Part shown: positions 6,038 through 14,813 of the stretch, in pieces
Position numbering within the stretch: the first letter of the stretch is position 1
Layout: every line of letters begins with the position of its first letter
From: Saccharothrix sp. HUAS TT1
GTDB taxonomy: Bacteria > Actinomycetota > Actinomycetes > Mycobacteriales > Pseudonocardiaceae
Direction: 5' to 3'
Length of the DNA stretch: 64,000 nt
Assembly: GCF_040744945.1 (NCBI RefSeq)
Contig: NZ_CP160453.1
Location: 868,001 to 932,000 of the forward strand
Notes under the pieces: generated by a model
Told to the model about the DNA's origin: nothing
Seen by the model: only the letters and a program-made list of their open reading frames with translations
The model's database searches: none
Made by a program: the position numbers and the translations under genes

Positions 6038-8803
6038 GTGAGCAGGCGTGACGAGCGCCGCAGGAGGATCGAGGACTCCTTCGAGGAGTTCCGCACGGCG
6101 GTCGCCGCCGCGCTGGGCAACGCCTCGCGCGAGCACCGCCTGCTCGCCGACGAACGCGCCCGCGACATGTTCGAGGTGATGCTGCGCGGCGACGGCGTCG
6201 ACCGGGCGCTGGCCGACCCGCTGCTGGCGGGCGCGCTGGCCAACCCGCTGTTCGAGCAGCAGGTGGCGCGGGCGCTGATCGACCGGATCGAGGCGTTCCG
6301 CGAGTGGTCCGAGCGCGGGCCGGACCAGCTGACCGCGCTGGTCGACACGGCCGCCGCCGGTCCGGCGTCGTGGCCGCACGAGTCGTGGCTGGGCACACCG
6401 GGCACGGCCGACGGCGCGGACGGCGCGCCCGAGCTGTGGCGCATCGGCACCGGCGTGGTGCGCGGCGCGCCCGAGCCGCGGCGGTTCCCGGTCGCGGTGC
6501 CGCTGCTCGACCACTCGCACCTGCACGTGTCCTCCACCCACGAGAGCCGCGCGACGGCCGAGGCGCTGGTGGAGACGCTGCTGCTGCGGGTGCTGAGCCA
6601 CTTCCAGCCCGGCCTGGTGCACGTGCACGTGTGGGACGTCGGCCAGCTGACCGGCGCGCTGCCCGGCCTGTACCCGCTGACCAGGGCGGGCCTGCTGACC
6701 GTGCACGACCCGGCCCGGCTGCACGAGGTGCTGGACGAGCTGTCCGACCACATCCGCCGGGTGCACACCGGGGTGCTGACCGAGGGCCACCAGTCGGTGC
6801 GGGCGGCGGGCGGGCGGCGCACCGAGCCGTGGCGGGTGGCGGTGCTGTTCGGCAACCGGCAGCCGTTGCGCGAGGAGCACCAGCAGCAGTTGCAGCGGGT
6901 GGCCCGCAACGGCCTGGCCGCGGGCATCCAGCTGTTCATCGTCGACATCCCGGTCACGGTGAACTCGCCGATCGAGACCGTGACGATCGCCGCCGACCAG
7001 TCCGCGACCTGCACGATGACCGGCAAGCACGTGGTCGTCGCGCTGGACCCGCCGCTGCCGCGCGCCGCCGTGCCCCGCGCCTGCGCGGCGATCGCGGACC
7101 GGCGGGAGGAGCGCCGCAACCGGCTCAGCACGTTCGCCGACCTGCTGCCGGACGGGCTGTGGCGGGAGTCCTCGGCGGCGGGCGTGGTCGCGCCGGTGGG
7201 GTTCCTGGAGGGCGAGCCGGTGCACGTCGCGCTGGGCGACACGTCGCCGCACGCGCTGATCGGCGGTCCCAGCGGCTCGGGCAAGACGAACTTCCTCTAC
7301 GCCATGCTCGGCAGCCTCGCCGCCCGGTACGCGCCGGACGAGCTGGAGCTGTACCTGCTCGACTTCAAGGAGGGCGTGTCGTTCGCCCAGTTCGCGCCGG
7401 GCCGCAAGGACCCGACGTGGCTGCCGCACGCCCGGCTGGTCGGCGTCAACGTCAACACCGACCGCGAGTTCGGCGTGGCGCTGCTGGCGTTCCTGGCCGA
7501 CGAGATGCGCCGGCGGGCGGACGCGGCCAAGCGGCACGAGGTCACCAAGCTGGAGCAGCTGCGCGAGGAGGACCCGAGGGGCCACTGGCCGCGGATCGTG
7601 GCGGTGGTGGACGAGTTCCAGTACCTGTTCGGCGAGCGCGACCAGGTGACCGCGCAGGCGGCCCAGCTGCTGGAGGACGTGGCCAGGCGCGGTCGGTCGC
7701 AGGGCATCCACCTGGTGCTGTCCAGCCAGGACGTGTCCGGCATCGAGGGGTTCTGGGGCAAGTCGGCGATCTTCGAGCAGTTCACCGTGAGGATCGCGCT
7801 GCCCAAGGCGCGGCGGGTGCTGGCCGAGCTGAACGACGCCGCGGTGGAGCTGCCGCGCTGGCACGCGGTGGTCAACCACGAGTCGGGCGTCCGGCCGGGC
7901 AACGAGGTGGCGCGCGTGCCGGACGCCACCGCCAGGGGCACGTTCGACGCGTTGCAGTCCGAGCTGCACCGGTTGCGCCCGACCGACCTGGCCGAACCGA
8001 TCCTGTTCGACGGCAGCAAGGTGCCCGCGCTGCGGTCGCTGCCGGACTTCCGGGCGCTGCGGCCGGGCGACGGCGGCAGCCCCACGGTGCTGCTCGGCCA
8101 GGTGATCGACGTGGCGGGCAGCGCGGCCCGGGTGCGGTTCGCCCGCACGCCGGGGCGCAACATCGCGGTGCTCGGCTCGCTGGCCGACGACGCGGCCGAC
8201 GTGCTGGGCGGCGCGGCGCTGTCGCTGGCCCGCCAGCACGAGCCGGGCGCCGCCAAGTTCACCCTGGCGTGCCTGGCCGAGGACGCCTGGCCGCACGCGC
8301 AGCGGCTGTCCAAGCAGTTGGGCAACGCGGGCCACGCGGTCGAGGTGTTCGGCCTGGAAGGCGTGCAGGACTTCGTCGAGCGGACGGCCGGCGGGATCAC
8401 CGCGAGCATGACCGGTGAGACGGGCGCACCGCCCGAACCCCACTACGTGGTGGTTTACGCGGTGGACGCGGCGCACACCCTGTTGGAGGCGAAGGACCCG
8501 AAGACGCGGGTCTCCGGGCTCGACCACCTGCGCACCGTGCTCAAGCACGGCCCGGAGAACCGCACCCACGTGCTGGGCTGGTGGCGCGGCCCGCAGCGGC
8601 TCAAGAGCAGCCTGCCGCCGGGGGTCTACGACGACATCGGCGCTTGGGTGGCCTTCGACATCCAGGGCAAGGAGCTGCTGTCGTTCGGACCGGAACAGGT
8701 CATGGCGTGGTCACCGAGGCCGCGGCGGGCGTTGTTCTTCGACCGGTTCGAGCACTCCCGCCCGCAGGTCGTCATCCCGTTCGACACCGGGGAGGAACCA
8801 TGA
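6038..8803 (+). CDS. Soluble FtsK/SpoIIIE-type ATPase with three tandem ATPase-like domains
   Basis: A 921-residue cytoplasmic protein without membrane segments. The middle domain is an intact FtsK/SpoIIIE motor: Walker A GPSGSGKT (about residues 410-417), Walker B IVAVVDEFQ with Asp525-Glu526, and sensor-like GIHLVLSSQD. On either side are degenerate copies. In the first (about 140-370) the P-loop position reads VSSTHESRATA and the Walker B region RVAVLFGN; in the third (about 690-910) these read AVLGSLADDAAD and HYVVVYAVD. Three tandem domains recall EccC of type VII secretion, but EccC has N-terminal membrane helices that are missing here. The GTG start is one base after the small protein gene and the stop overlaps the next ATG (ATGA). 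Substrate, protein or DNA, is unknown. Confidence 0.85.
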   Translation: MSRRDERRRRIEDSFEEFRTAVAAALGNASREHRLLADERARDMFEVMLRGDGVDRALADPLLAGALANPLFEQQVARALIDRIEAFREWSERGPDQLTALVDTAAAGPASWPHESWLGTPGTADGADGAPELWRIGTGVVRGAPEPRRFPVAVPLLDHSHLHVSSTHESRATAEALVETLLLRVLSHFQPGLVHVHVWDVGQLTGALPGLYPLTRAGLLTVHDPARLHEVLDELSDHIRRVHTGVLTEGHQSVRAAGGRRTEPWRVAVLFGNRQPLREEHQQQLQRVARNGLAAGIQLFIVDIPVTVNSPIETVTIAADQSATCTMTGKHVVVALDPPLPRAAVPRACAAIADRREERRNRLSTFADLLPDGLWRESSAAGVVAPVGFLEGEPVHVALGDTSPHALIGGPSGSGKTNFLYAMLGSLAARYAPDELELYLLDFKEGVSFAQFAPGRKDPTWLPHARLVGVNVNTDREFGVALLAFLADEMRRRADAAKRHEVTKLEQLREEDPRGHWPRIVAVVDEFQYLFGERDQVTAQAAQLLEDVARRGRSQGIHLVLSSQDVSGIEGFWGKSAIFEQFTVRIALPKARRVLAELNDAAVELPRWHAVVNHESGVRPGNEVARVPDATARGTFDALQSELHRLRPTDLAEPILFDGSKVPALRSLPDFRALRPGDGGSPTVLLGQVIDVAGSAARVRFARTPGRNIAVLGSLADDAADVLGGAALSLARQHEPGAAKFTLACLAEDAWPHAQRLSKQLGNAGHAVEVFGLEGVQDFVERTAGGITASMTGETGAPPEPHYVVVYAVDAAHTLLEAKDPKTRVSGLDHLRTVLKHGPENRTHVLGWWRGPQRLKSSLPPGVYDDIGAWVAFDIQGKELLSFGPEQVMAWSPRPRRALFFDRFEHSRPQVVIPFDTGEEP

Positions 8804-9219
8804 TCAGCCACGCCTCAGTCGTGCCCGCGCAGCGCAGTGGCGGGGACGGGACAGCGGAGGTCGAGGCGGTCTCGGCGATCGAGCGGTACCGGGAGGTCGT
8901 CGCGCTGGCCGGTGAGTCGGTGGAGCGGATGCGCGCCGCCGATCGAGCGGTGGTCGGTCGGCTGCTGGCCAGGTTGGCCGAGTCGCAGGACCGGATGGCC
9001 GATGCGATCGACCAGGAGAAGCTGGTCAAGCAGGTCGTCGGGGAGCATTGGGAGGCCGTGGTCCGCCTGCTGTGGGACGAGCGGTGGTTCACCATGAAAA
9101 CGGTGCCCGCGCCGGACGAGACGGTGCCCCCACGCGACCAGCGCGAGTACAACACCGCACTGGACCTGGCCTACCGGGCGATGGAGGAAGCGCTCCAAAA
9201 GCGCAGCCTGTTCCGCTAG
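8800..9219 (+). CDS. Small helical protein closing the ATPase operon
   Basis: A 139-residue protein that I do not recognise. Its ATG overlaps the stop of the ATPase gene (ATGA) and has GGAGGAA just upstream, so translation is coupled. It is mostly helical and charged: AIERYREVVALAGESVERMR, then LARLAESQDRMADAIDQEKL, then a more conserved-looking end with several aromatic residues (VRLLWDERWFTMK). No signal peptide, membrane helix or catalytic motif is visible. By position it may be a regulator, adaptor or substrate of the ATPase. It is followed by a repetitive spacer, and no clear terminator is seen. Confidence 0.75.
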   Translation: MISHASVVPAQRSGGDGTAEVEAVSAIERYREVVALAGESVERMRAADRAVVGRLLARLAESQDRMADAIDQEKLVKQVVGEHWEAVVRLLWDERWFTMKTVPAPDETVPPRDQREYNTALDLAYRAMEEALQKRSLFR

Positions 9220-9573
9220 CACCGCCAGTCCCCCTAGCGCCGCTAGAATCACTTGCGCCGCTATCTTGAGCAGCACTGACCATGCCATCTGCGCCGCTAT
9301 CGCCACCCGCGCCGACCGTGCCGCCTGCGCCGCTATTGCCGCCTGCGCCGCCATTGCCGCCTGCACCGCAGCGCTGTCTGCGCCGCTAGCACTGCCCGTA
9401 CCTCTAGCATCGCTAGCGCAGCCCGCGCCGCCTGCATGACCACGCCACCAGCGCCAACCGCGTCCTACCTGCGCAACCCACCCAGCTAGCGCCGGCCGCC
9501 TTGCTAGCGTTGGCCGCTTTGCTAGCGTTGGCCGCTCTTCTAGCGGCGCTAGAATTACTAGCGCAGTGATGCC
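9212..9573. repeat. CTAG-rich degenerate repeat region
   Basis: About 350 bases without a gene. The tetramer CTAG, usually scarce in actinomycete DNA, occurs 12 times (for example CGCTAGAAT at both ends and GCTAGCG in the middle). Short units recur: TGCGCCGCTAT or variants in the first half, and GCTAGCGTTGGCCGCTTT-like units in the second half. The minus strand reads as Ala/Gln-rich low-complexity peptide in one frame, but this runs antisense to the preceding gene and is not supported as coding. It separates the ATPase operon from an opposing acetyltransferase gene. Confidence 0.7.
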
Positions 9574-9579
9574 TGCGGC

Positions 9580-9987
9580 TCAGAAGCCCCAGGACACGGC
9601 CACCGTGTCGAAGTCCAGTTCCGCGTCGACCCGGCGGTAGGTGGCCAGGGCGGCGGCGTTGTCCTTTTCGGTGCCGGTCCACACGCCGGTGCAGCCGCGT
9701 TCCCTGGCCAGTTCGATCAGCTGCCGTACAAGAGCGGTCGCGATGCCGCGGCGGCGGTAAGCATCGTCCACACCCAGCTCGTACAGGAACATCTCCACGC
9801 CCTTGTCGGGGTGGATGGTCTCGACACCGGACGCGAACCCGGCCGGCTCACCGTCGACGTAGGCGATCAGCAGGTGGTGCCGGTCATCGGCGAGGAACGC
9901 GCGGGTGGCGTCCTCGCGCGGCGGGTCGTCGAACAGGTGTCCCGCGGCGACCACCGCGTCCAGCGATGTGATCCGGCGGATGTCCAT
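9580..9987 (-). CDS. GNAT acetyltransferase, AAC(3)-I-like
   Basis: A 135-residue N-acetyltransferase of the GNAT fold. The acetyl-CoA loop is seen in LGVDDAYRRRGIATALV (R/QxxGxG/A type), preceded by the strand VEMFLYELGV and followed by the late-strand motif GTEKDNAAALATYRRV. Length and the block EMFLYELGV...RRRGIATALV resemble the AAC(3)-I aminoglycoside acetyltransferase group, but many GNATs of unknown substrate share this, so resistance is not claimed. It is divergent from another GNAT gene with 35 bases between the starts, so the promoters must overlap. Confidence 0.75.
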   Translation of the reverse strand: MDIRRITSLDAVVAAGHLFDDPPREDATRAFLADDRHHLLIAYVDGEPAGFASGVETIHPDKGVEMFLYELGVDDAYRRRGIATALVRQLIELARERGCTGVWTGTEKDNAAALATYRRVDAELDFDTVAVSWGF

Positions 9988-10022
9988 GCGGGCGAGGGTA
10001 GCTCCTGGGTGATGATGCGGTC

Positions 10023-10742
10023 ATGCGCGTTCTGCCGACACCCGCCGACGTCGCCACCGCCGGAGCCGCCGGAGCCGATCCGCTCGCGCGCTGGGCCGCG
10101 CAAACGTTGTCACCCGGTCGGGGCGGCGCGGCGTGGGCGCACGGCGACGGGGTGGCCGTGCTGGCGCCGTCGCTGAACCGGTTCGACCGGCTGGTCCTCA
10201 CCGGACCGGCGGCCGACGTGGCGGTGCTGCTGCGGGCGCACGTCCGGCCCGGCCTGCGCCCCCTGGTGACGACCGCCGTCGCCGACGAGCTGGACTGGCC
10301 GCAGCGCGGCACGTTCGGGTGGATGCAGCGCGGCGGGTCGCTCGACGGCGCCACGGGCGCGCGGTGGCTGGGCGAGGACGAGTGGGACGACGTGGAGGCG
10401 TTGCTGCGCAAGGCGAACCCGGACTCGTGGACGTGGCCGCGCGAGCCCGGCCCGACGAGGTGGGCGGGCGCGCACGTCGACGGCGCGCTGGTGGCGGTGG
10501 GCGCGGACGCGTGGTCCGCGACGGACGTCGGGTTCGTCGGGGGCGTCGCCACCCACCCCGACCACCGCGGCCGGTCGTGGGCCGGGCAGGTCTGCGCGTT
10601 CCTGGTGAGCGCGTTGCTGGCCGAGCTCGGCACGTGCGCGTTGATGGTGGACGCGTCGAACGCCCCCGCCATCGCCGTCTACCGGCGGCTCGGCTTCGAC
10701 TACCGAAGCGTGACGGCACTGCGGGACTCAGCTCACACCTGA
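10023..10742 (+). CDS. GNAT acetyltransferase with an N-terminal extension
   Basis: A 239-residue acetyltransferase. The first 115 residues form a less conserved domain (LARWAAQTLSPGRGG, HVRPGLRPLVTTAVADELD) as in two-domain GNATs; the catalytic fold occupies about 120-235, with VGGVATHPDHRGRSWAGQVC supplying the acetyl-CoA loop and VDASNAPAIAVYRRLGFDY the C-terminal signature. The usual RxxGxG/A is altered to RGRSWAG, which keeps the Arg and Gly framework. The substrate is unknown. It is divergent from the AAC(3)-I-like gene. Confidence 0.8.
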   Translation: MRVLPTPADVATAGAAGADPLARWAAQTLSPGRGGAAWAHGDGVAVLAPSLNRFDRLVLTGPAADVAVLLRAHVRPGLRPLVTTAVADELDWPQRGTFGWMQRGGSLDGATGARWLGEDEWDDVEALLRKANPDSWTWPREPGPTRWAGAHVDGALVAVGADAWSATDVGFVGGVATHPDHRGRSWAGQVCAFLVSALLAELGTCALMVDASNAPAIAVYRRLGFDYRSVTALRDSAHT

Positions 10743-10783
10743 ACGGCGGAACAGCGGTGCGTGTTCGGCTTGTTGCACGCGGT

Positions 10784-11788
<1,005 letters not shown>

Positions 11789-11791
<3 letters not shown>

Positions 11792-11835
11792 AAACCGTTG
11801 TGGGGCACGGCCGGCGATGCGCTAGCGTCGCCGGC
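11789..11835 (+). promoter_or_regulatory. Candidate WhiB7-like promoter of the erm leader
   Basis: An A-rich tract (TAAAAAC, 11789-11795) lies 2 bases before TTGTGG (11798-11803, -35) and TAGCGT (11823-11828, -10), with 19 bases between. The -10 ends 7 bases before the leader ATG, so the RNA would start at or next to that ATG. An AT-rich tract beside the -35 is the feature of WhiB7-dependent resistance promoters. A perfect 8-bp dyad, GCCGGCGA (11810-11817) with TCGCCGGC (11828-11835), overlaps the -10 and could also end the preceding gene. Confidence 0.45.
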
Positions 11836-11889
11836 ATGTGCGCAGGTGTGTGTGCCGCTCCGGCAGTGACCCGGTTGCGCCGCGTCTAG
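11836..11889 (+). CDS. Putative Erm leader peptide with RLR arrest motif
   Basis: A 17-codon reading frame, MCAGVCAAPAVTRLRRV, lies 102 bases upstream of the erm start. It holds the sequence RLR, the +X+ type motif at which macrolide-bound ribosomes stall in leaders such as ErmDL. The stop codon is inside the left arm of a strong hairpin (11888-11922), so a ribosome stalled on RLR would cover that arm. The frame is too short to judge by codon statistics and could be chance; position, motif and RNA structure together are the argument. Confidence 0.55.
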   Translation: MCAGVCAAPAVTRLRRV

Positions 11890-11962
11890 CGGCGGCGACC
11901 TTCGGTTCGAAGCCCCGCCGCTCCAGCGAGTCCTCGCCGGGCGGTCACCCAGTGCTGCCCGG
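11888..11962 (+). promoter_or_regulatory. Attenuator hairpins in the erm leader
   Basis: Stem 1: AGCGGCGG (11888-11895) with CCGCCGCT (11915-11922), enclosing a second perfect hairpin CTTCG-GTT-CGAAG (11900-11912). Stem 2: CCGGGC (11937-11942) with GCCCGG (11957-11962). GCTCC at 11920-11924, overlapping the right arm of stem 1, is complementary to GGAGC at 11982-11986, the probable ribosome site of erm. The pieces fit a ribosome-stalling switch; the direction of switching has not been worked out. Confidence 0.55.
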
Positions 11963-11991
11963 TTCGCCTCACAGCAGCCGCGGAGCCCACA

Positions 11992-12750
11992 GTGCGCACC
12001 CACCACGACGGCCGGCACGAGAACGGCCAGAACTTCCTCGTCGACCAGGGCGTCATCACCGCCGTGGTCGACCTCGTCCGCGTCACCGACGGGCCGGTCC
12101 TGGAGATCGGCCCGGGTTCGGGCGCGTTGACCCTGCCCCTCCAGGCCCTCGGCCGACCGCTGACGGCGGTGGAGGTCGACCTCGCCCGGGTGCGCGAGCT
12201 GCGCCGCCGGGTGGGGCCGGGCACTTCGGTCGTGCACGCGGACTTCCTGCGCCACCGCCTGCCACGCGCGCCGCACGTGCTGGTGGGCAACCTGCCGTTC
12301 CACCTGACCACGGCGCTGCTGCGGCGGGTCGTGCACGCCGACCACTGGACGGACGCGGTGCTGCTGGTCCAGTGGGAGGTCGCCCGCCGCCGCGCGGGTG
12401 TCGGCGGCGCGACGATGATGACCGCCCAGTGGTGGCCGTGGTACTCGTTCGCCCTGGTCCGACGGGTGCCGGCGGCGGCGTTCCGGCCGCGGCCCGCGGT
12501 GGACGGCGGCCTGATGACGGTCACCCGCCGCCCCGCGCCGCTGGTGGACCACCTCGACCGCCGCCGCTACCAGTCGTTCGTGCACCGCGTGTTCACCGGC
12601 CGGGGCCGGGGCGTGCCGGCTATCGTGCGCGCCGCCCACCCGTCAGCGCGGCTCACGGCGTGGCTGCGGCGGCACGGCGTCACCGACCGCACGCTGCCGC
12701 GCGACCTCACGGCCGCGCAGTGGGCCGAGCTGTTCGCCCTGTGCGACTAG
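11992..12750 (+). CDS. erm: Erm-type 23S rRNA adenine-N6 methyltransferase
   Basis: A 252-residue SAM-dependent methyltransferase of the Erm/KsgA family. Motif I EIGPGSG (residues 38-44) binds SAM and NLPFHLTTALL (motif IV, NLPF at 100-103) holds the target adenine; the N-terminal GQNFL is shared by the family. NLPF rather than NxPY, the compact length and the lack of extra KsgA C-terminal features favour Erm (23S rRNA A2058, macrolide-lincosamide-streptogramin B resistance) over RsmA. Actinomycete ErmE-like enzymes are the closest by eye. The GTG start has a CGGAG ribosome site that can pair with the leader. The leader peptide suggests macrolide-inducible expression. Confidence 0.85.
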   Translation: MRTHHDGRHENGQNFLVDQGVITAVVDLVRVTDGPVLEIGPGSGALTLPLQALGRPLTAVEVDLARVRELRRRVGPGTSVVHADFLRHRLPRAPHVLVGNLPFHLTTALLRRVVHADHWTDAVLLVQWEVARRRAGVGGATMMTAQWWPWYSFALVRRVPAAAFRPRPAVDGGLMTVTRRPAPLVDHLDRRRYQSFVHRVFTGRGRGVPAIVRAAHPSARLTAWLRRHGVTDRTLPRDLTAAQWAELFALCD

Positions 12751-12952
12751 CGCCGCTCCCACGCGTGCCGGGCGAAGACCTCCGGATCGCGGCGGACGCG
12801 ACGTCACGCGCCGCGTCGTCGCGGTCCCGATTCCCCTCGACCCGGCACCCGGTGTCCCGATCCCCAACACCTCGGCCCCACGGCGACCCGGCAACCCGCG
12901 CCCGAACGTCGTCAACAGCGCGCGTCCGGATCTCCCCGCTCATCAAAGTGGA

Positions 12953-13585
12953 TCAATGAGCACCACCGCCAACCGCGTGCTTGGCGAAGATCCCCCTGAT
13001 CCGGACCAGCTCAGCCGCCCGCTCGGTGTCGTCGGCGTACCAGCTGTCCACGGCACGCCGCTCGACCACCGACTCGGCGGTGAACTCGTGGCCGAACCGG
13101 TAGGGCTCGGTGCAGTAGCCGAAACCGGACTCGGCCACCGCGTCCAACCCCTCCGCCGCCGCGTACGCCAGGAAGCCCTCGGCCTCCTGCCACCGCGTGC
13201 CGTCGAACCAGAACACGCCGCCCGCGTAGTGGATCGTCCGCCCGGTCGCGTCGTCCACGAGGTTCAGCGACTCGTAGTTCTCCGGGCGGTCGCGCACCAG
13301 CCGCACCAGGTCCTCCGGCACACCGCGGTACAGCGACTCCTGGAGCGCGTAGTCGCCCTCGGCGTACAGGTTCAGGTCCGACTCGTGGTCGAACGTCAGC
13401 AGCAGCGCGCGCCCGTCCGGCGTGAAGTACCAGACCGCCGACTGCCCACCGCCGTCGTTCCACGCGAACCGCTCCGCGCCCTCGACCGCCACCGGCGCCA
13501 CCTCAGTGATCTCGTCGACGATCGCGGCCCGTCTGCGGACCTCGGCGAGCGGTGTCGCCTCCAGCGCGTGCCACATGTCAACCAT
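12953..13585 (-). CDS. Conserved hypothetical protein (actinobacterial)
   Basis: A 210-residue soluble protein I do not recognise. It is rich in aromatic and acidic residues (WYFTPDGRALLLTFDHESDLN, GVFWFDGTRWQEAEGF, GFGYCTEPYRFGHEF), which gives the look of a beta-rich immunity or SMI1/KNR4-like fold, but no motif proves this. ATG 13585 (MVDMWHALEATP) is preferred; GTG and TTG codons further upstream are in frame and no ribosome site decides. It lies 31 bases downstream of the amidohydrolase gene, same strand, so it may be the last gene of that unit. Confidence 0.65.
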   Translation of the reverse strand: MVDMWHALEATPLAEVRRRAAIVDEITEVAPVAVEGAERFAWNDGGGQSAVWYFTPDGRALLLTFDHESDLNLYAEGDYALQESLYRGVPEDLVRLVRDRPENYESLNLVDDATGRTIHYAGGVFWFDGTRWQEAEGFLAYAAAEGLDAVAESGFGYCTEPYRFGHEFTAESVVERRAVDSWYADDTERAAELVRIRGIFAKHAVGGGAH

Positions 13586-13616
13586 GGCGGGGAGGTTACC
13601 GAGGACCACCGACAAT

Positions 13617-14813
13617 TCAGACGACTTCGCCGTCGGCGGCGACGACCCGGCCCTCGTGCACGACCAGCGTGCGCGGCGCGCGGTCCATCACGGCGGCGGT
13701 CACCGTGTCGCCCGGCACGACGACCAGGTCGGCGGGTGCGCTCTCGGTGAGGCCCAGGGCCCGCCCCATGACCGCCGCGCCGCCGCGGGTGGCGATGTCC
13801 ACGCACATCTCGACCAGGTCGTCGCGCCGGAAACCGTTGCGGTAGGCCAACTGCCAGGCGCGGTCGAGCATGTCGCCGTTGCCGTAGGGCGACCAGTAGT
13901 CGCGGATGCCGTCCTGCCCGAGGCCGACCCGCACGCCGGCCCACCGCAGCTCCCGCAGCGGCAGCGGGTCGCGCGCGCCCGGCGCGACCGTGGTCACCGC
14001 GACGTCGTGCTCGGCCAGCATTTCGACCAGCTGCCGCCGGCGATCGCCGTCCACGGTGGACAGCGCGAACGCGTGGCTGATCGTCACCTGGCCCCGCATG
14101 CCGAGCGCGTTGACCCGCTCGCAGATCAGCTCCACCTGGAACGCGCCCAGCGTGCCCGCGTCGTGCAGGTGCACGTCCACCCCGCGCTGGTGCTTCTCGG
14201 CCAGTCCGAACACGACGTCGAGGTGCCGCACCGGGTCCCGGTCGTAGCCCGCCGGGTCGAGCCCGCCGACCAGGTCCGCACCGGCCCGCAGCGCCGCGTC
14301 CAGCAGGTCGGCGGTGCCCTTCTCGCGCAGGATGCCGCACTGCGGGAACGCCACCACCTCGACGTGCGCCCGGCCGGCGTGCTCCTCCCGCGCCGCGAGC
14401 ACGCCCTCCAGCTTGTCCAACCCGGAGTCGACGTCGACCTGGGCGTGGCTGCGCACGTGCGTCGCGCCGGAGGCGATGGTCCGGCCGAGCGTGTGCGCGG
14501 CCCGCCACGCCACCGACTCCTCCGCGGAGCGCCAGTTGCGACGGTCGTCGTCGATCAGCTCGGCGAGCCCGGGACCCGCGCTGTGCGGGCGGAACGGCAG
14601 GCCGAGCCGGGTGGAGTCGAGGTGCGCGTGCGCGTCGGTGAACGCGGGCAGCAGCACACCTCCCCGGCCGTCGACCACCGGCACCGCGGCCGGCGGGTCG
14701 AGGTCCGGGGCGAGCGCCGCGACGCGCCCGCCTTCGCAGAGCACGTCGACCAGGGGTGCGCCGGGGGCGTTCGGCCACGGCCGCACGGATCGGATCAGCA
14801 GGTCACCGGTCAC
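13617..14813 (-). CDS. Cytosine deaminase-like amidohydrolase
   Basis: A 398-residue metal-dependent hydrolase of the amidohydrolase superfamily. The metal ligands are visible in order: TDAHAHLDSTR, then VDVHLHDAGTLG, VTISHAFAL and the catalytic/metal Asp in LGQDGIRDYWSPYGNGDML. The last motif (DGIRDxWxPxGxxDML) is close to CodA cytosine deaminase and to isopropylammelide hydrolases, so a cyclic-amidine deaminase is likely; the exact substrate is open. The GTG start overlaps the end of the flavoprotein gene by 11 bases, so it is translated with it. Confidence 0.85.
   Translation of the reverse strand: MTGDLLIRSVRPWPNAPGAPLVDVLCEGGRVAALAPDLDPPAAVPVVDGRGGVLLPAFTDAHAHLDSTRLGLPFRPHSAGPGLAELIDDDRRNWRSAEESVAWRAAHTLGRTIASGATHVRSHAQVDVDSGLDKLEGVLAAREEHAGRAHVEVVAFPQCGILREKGTADLLDAALRAGADLVGGLDPAGYDRDPVRHLDVVFGLAEKHQRGVDVHLHDAGTLGAFQVELICERVNALGMRGQVTISHAFALSTVDGDRRRQLVEMLAEHDVAVTTVAPGARDPLPLRELRWAGVRVGLGQDGIRDYWSPYGNGDMLDRAWQLAYRNGFRRDDLVEMCVDIATRGGAAVMGRALGLTESAPADLVVVPGDTVTAAVMDRAPRTLVVHEGRVVAADGEVV

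Noticed and set aside
5804..8569. A 921-codon open frame on the minus strand opposite the ATPase gene
   Set aside because: It is an Arg/His/Gly-rich shadow produced by high GC at third positions; no motif, and the plus strand carries an unmistakable ATPase.
8815..9366. Minus-strand frame with an Ala/Gln repeat start (AAQAAIAAQAAR)
   Set aside because: The repeat comes from the CTAG-rich spacer and the rest is antisense to the small helical protein; no ribosome site.
9580..9987. Aminoglycoside resistance enzyme AAC(3)-I
   Set aside because: The fold and length agree, but GNAT proteins of unrelated substrate look the same at this level; kept as GNAT only.
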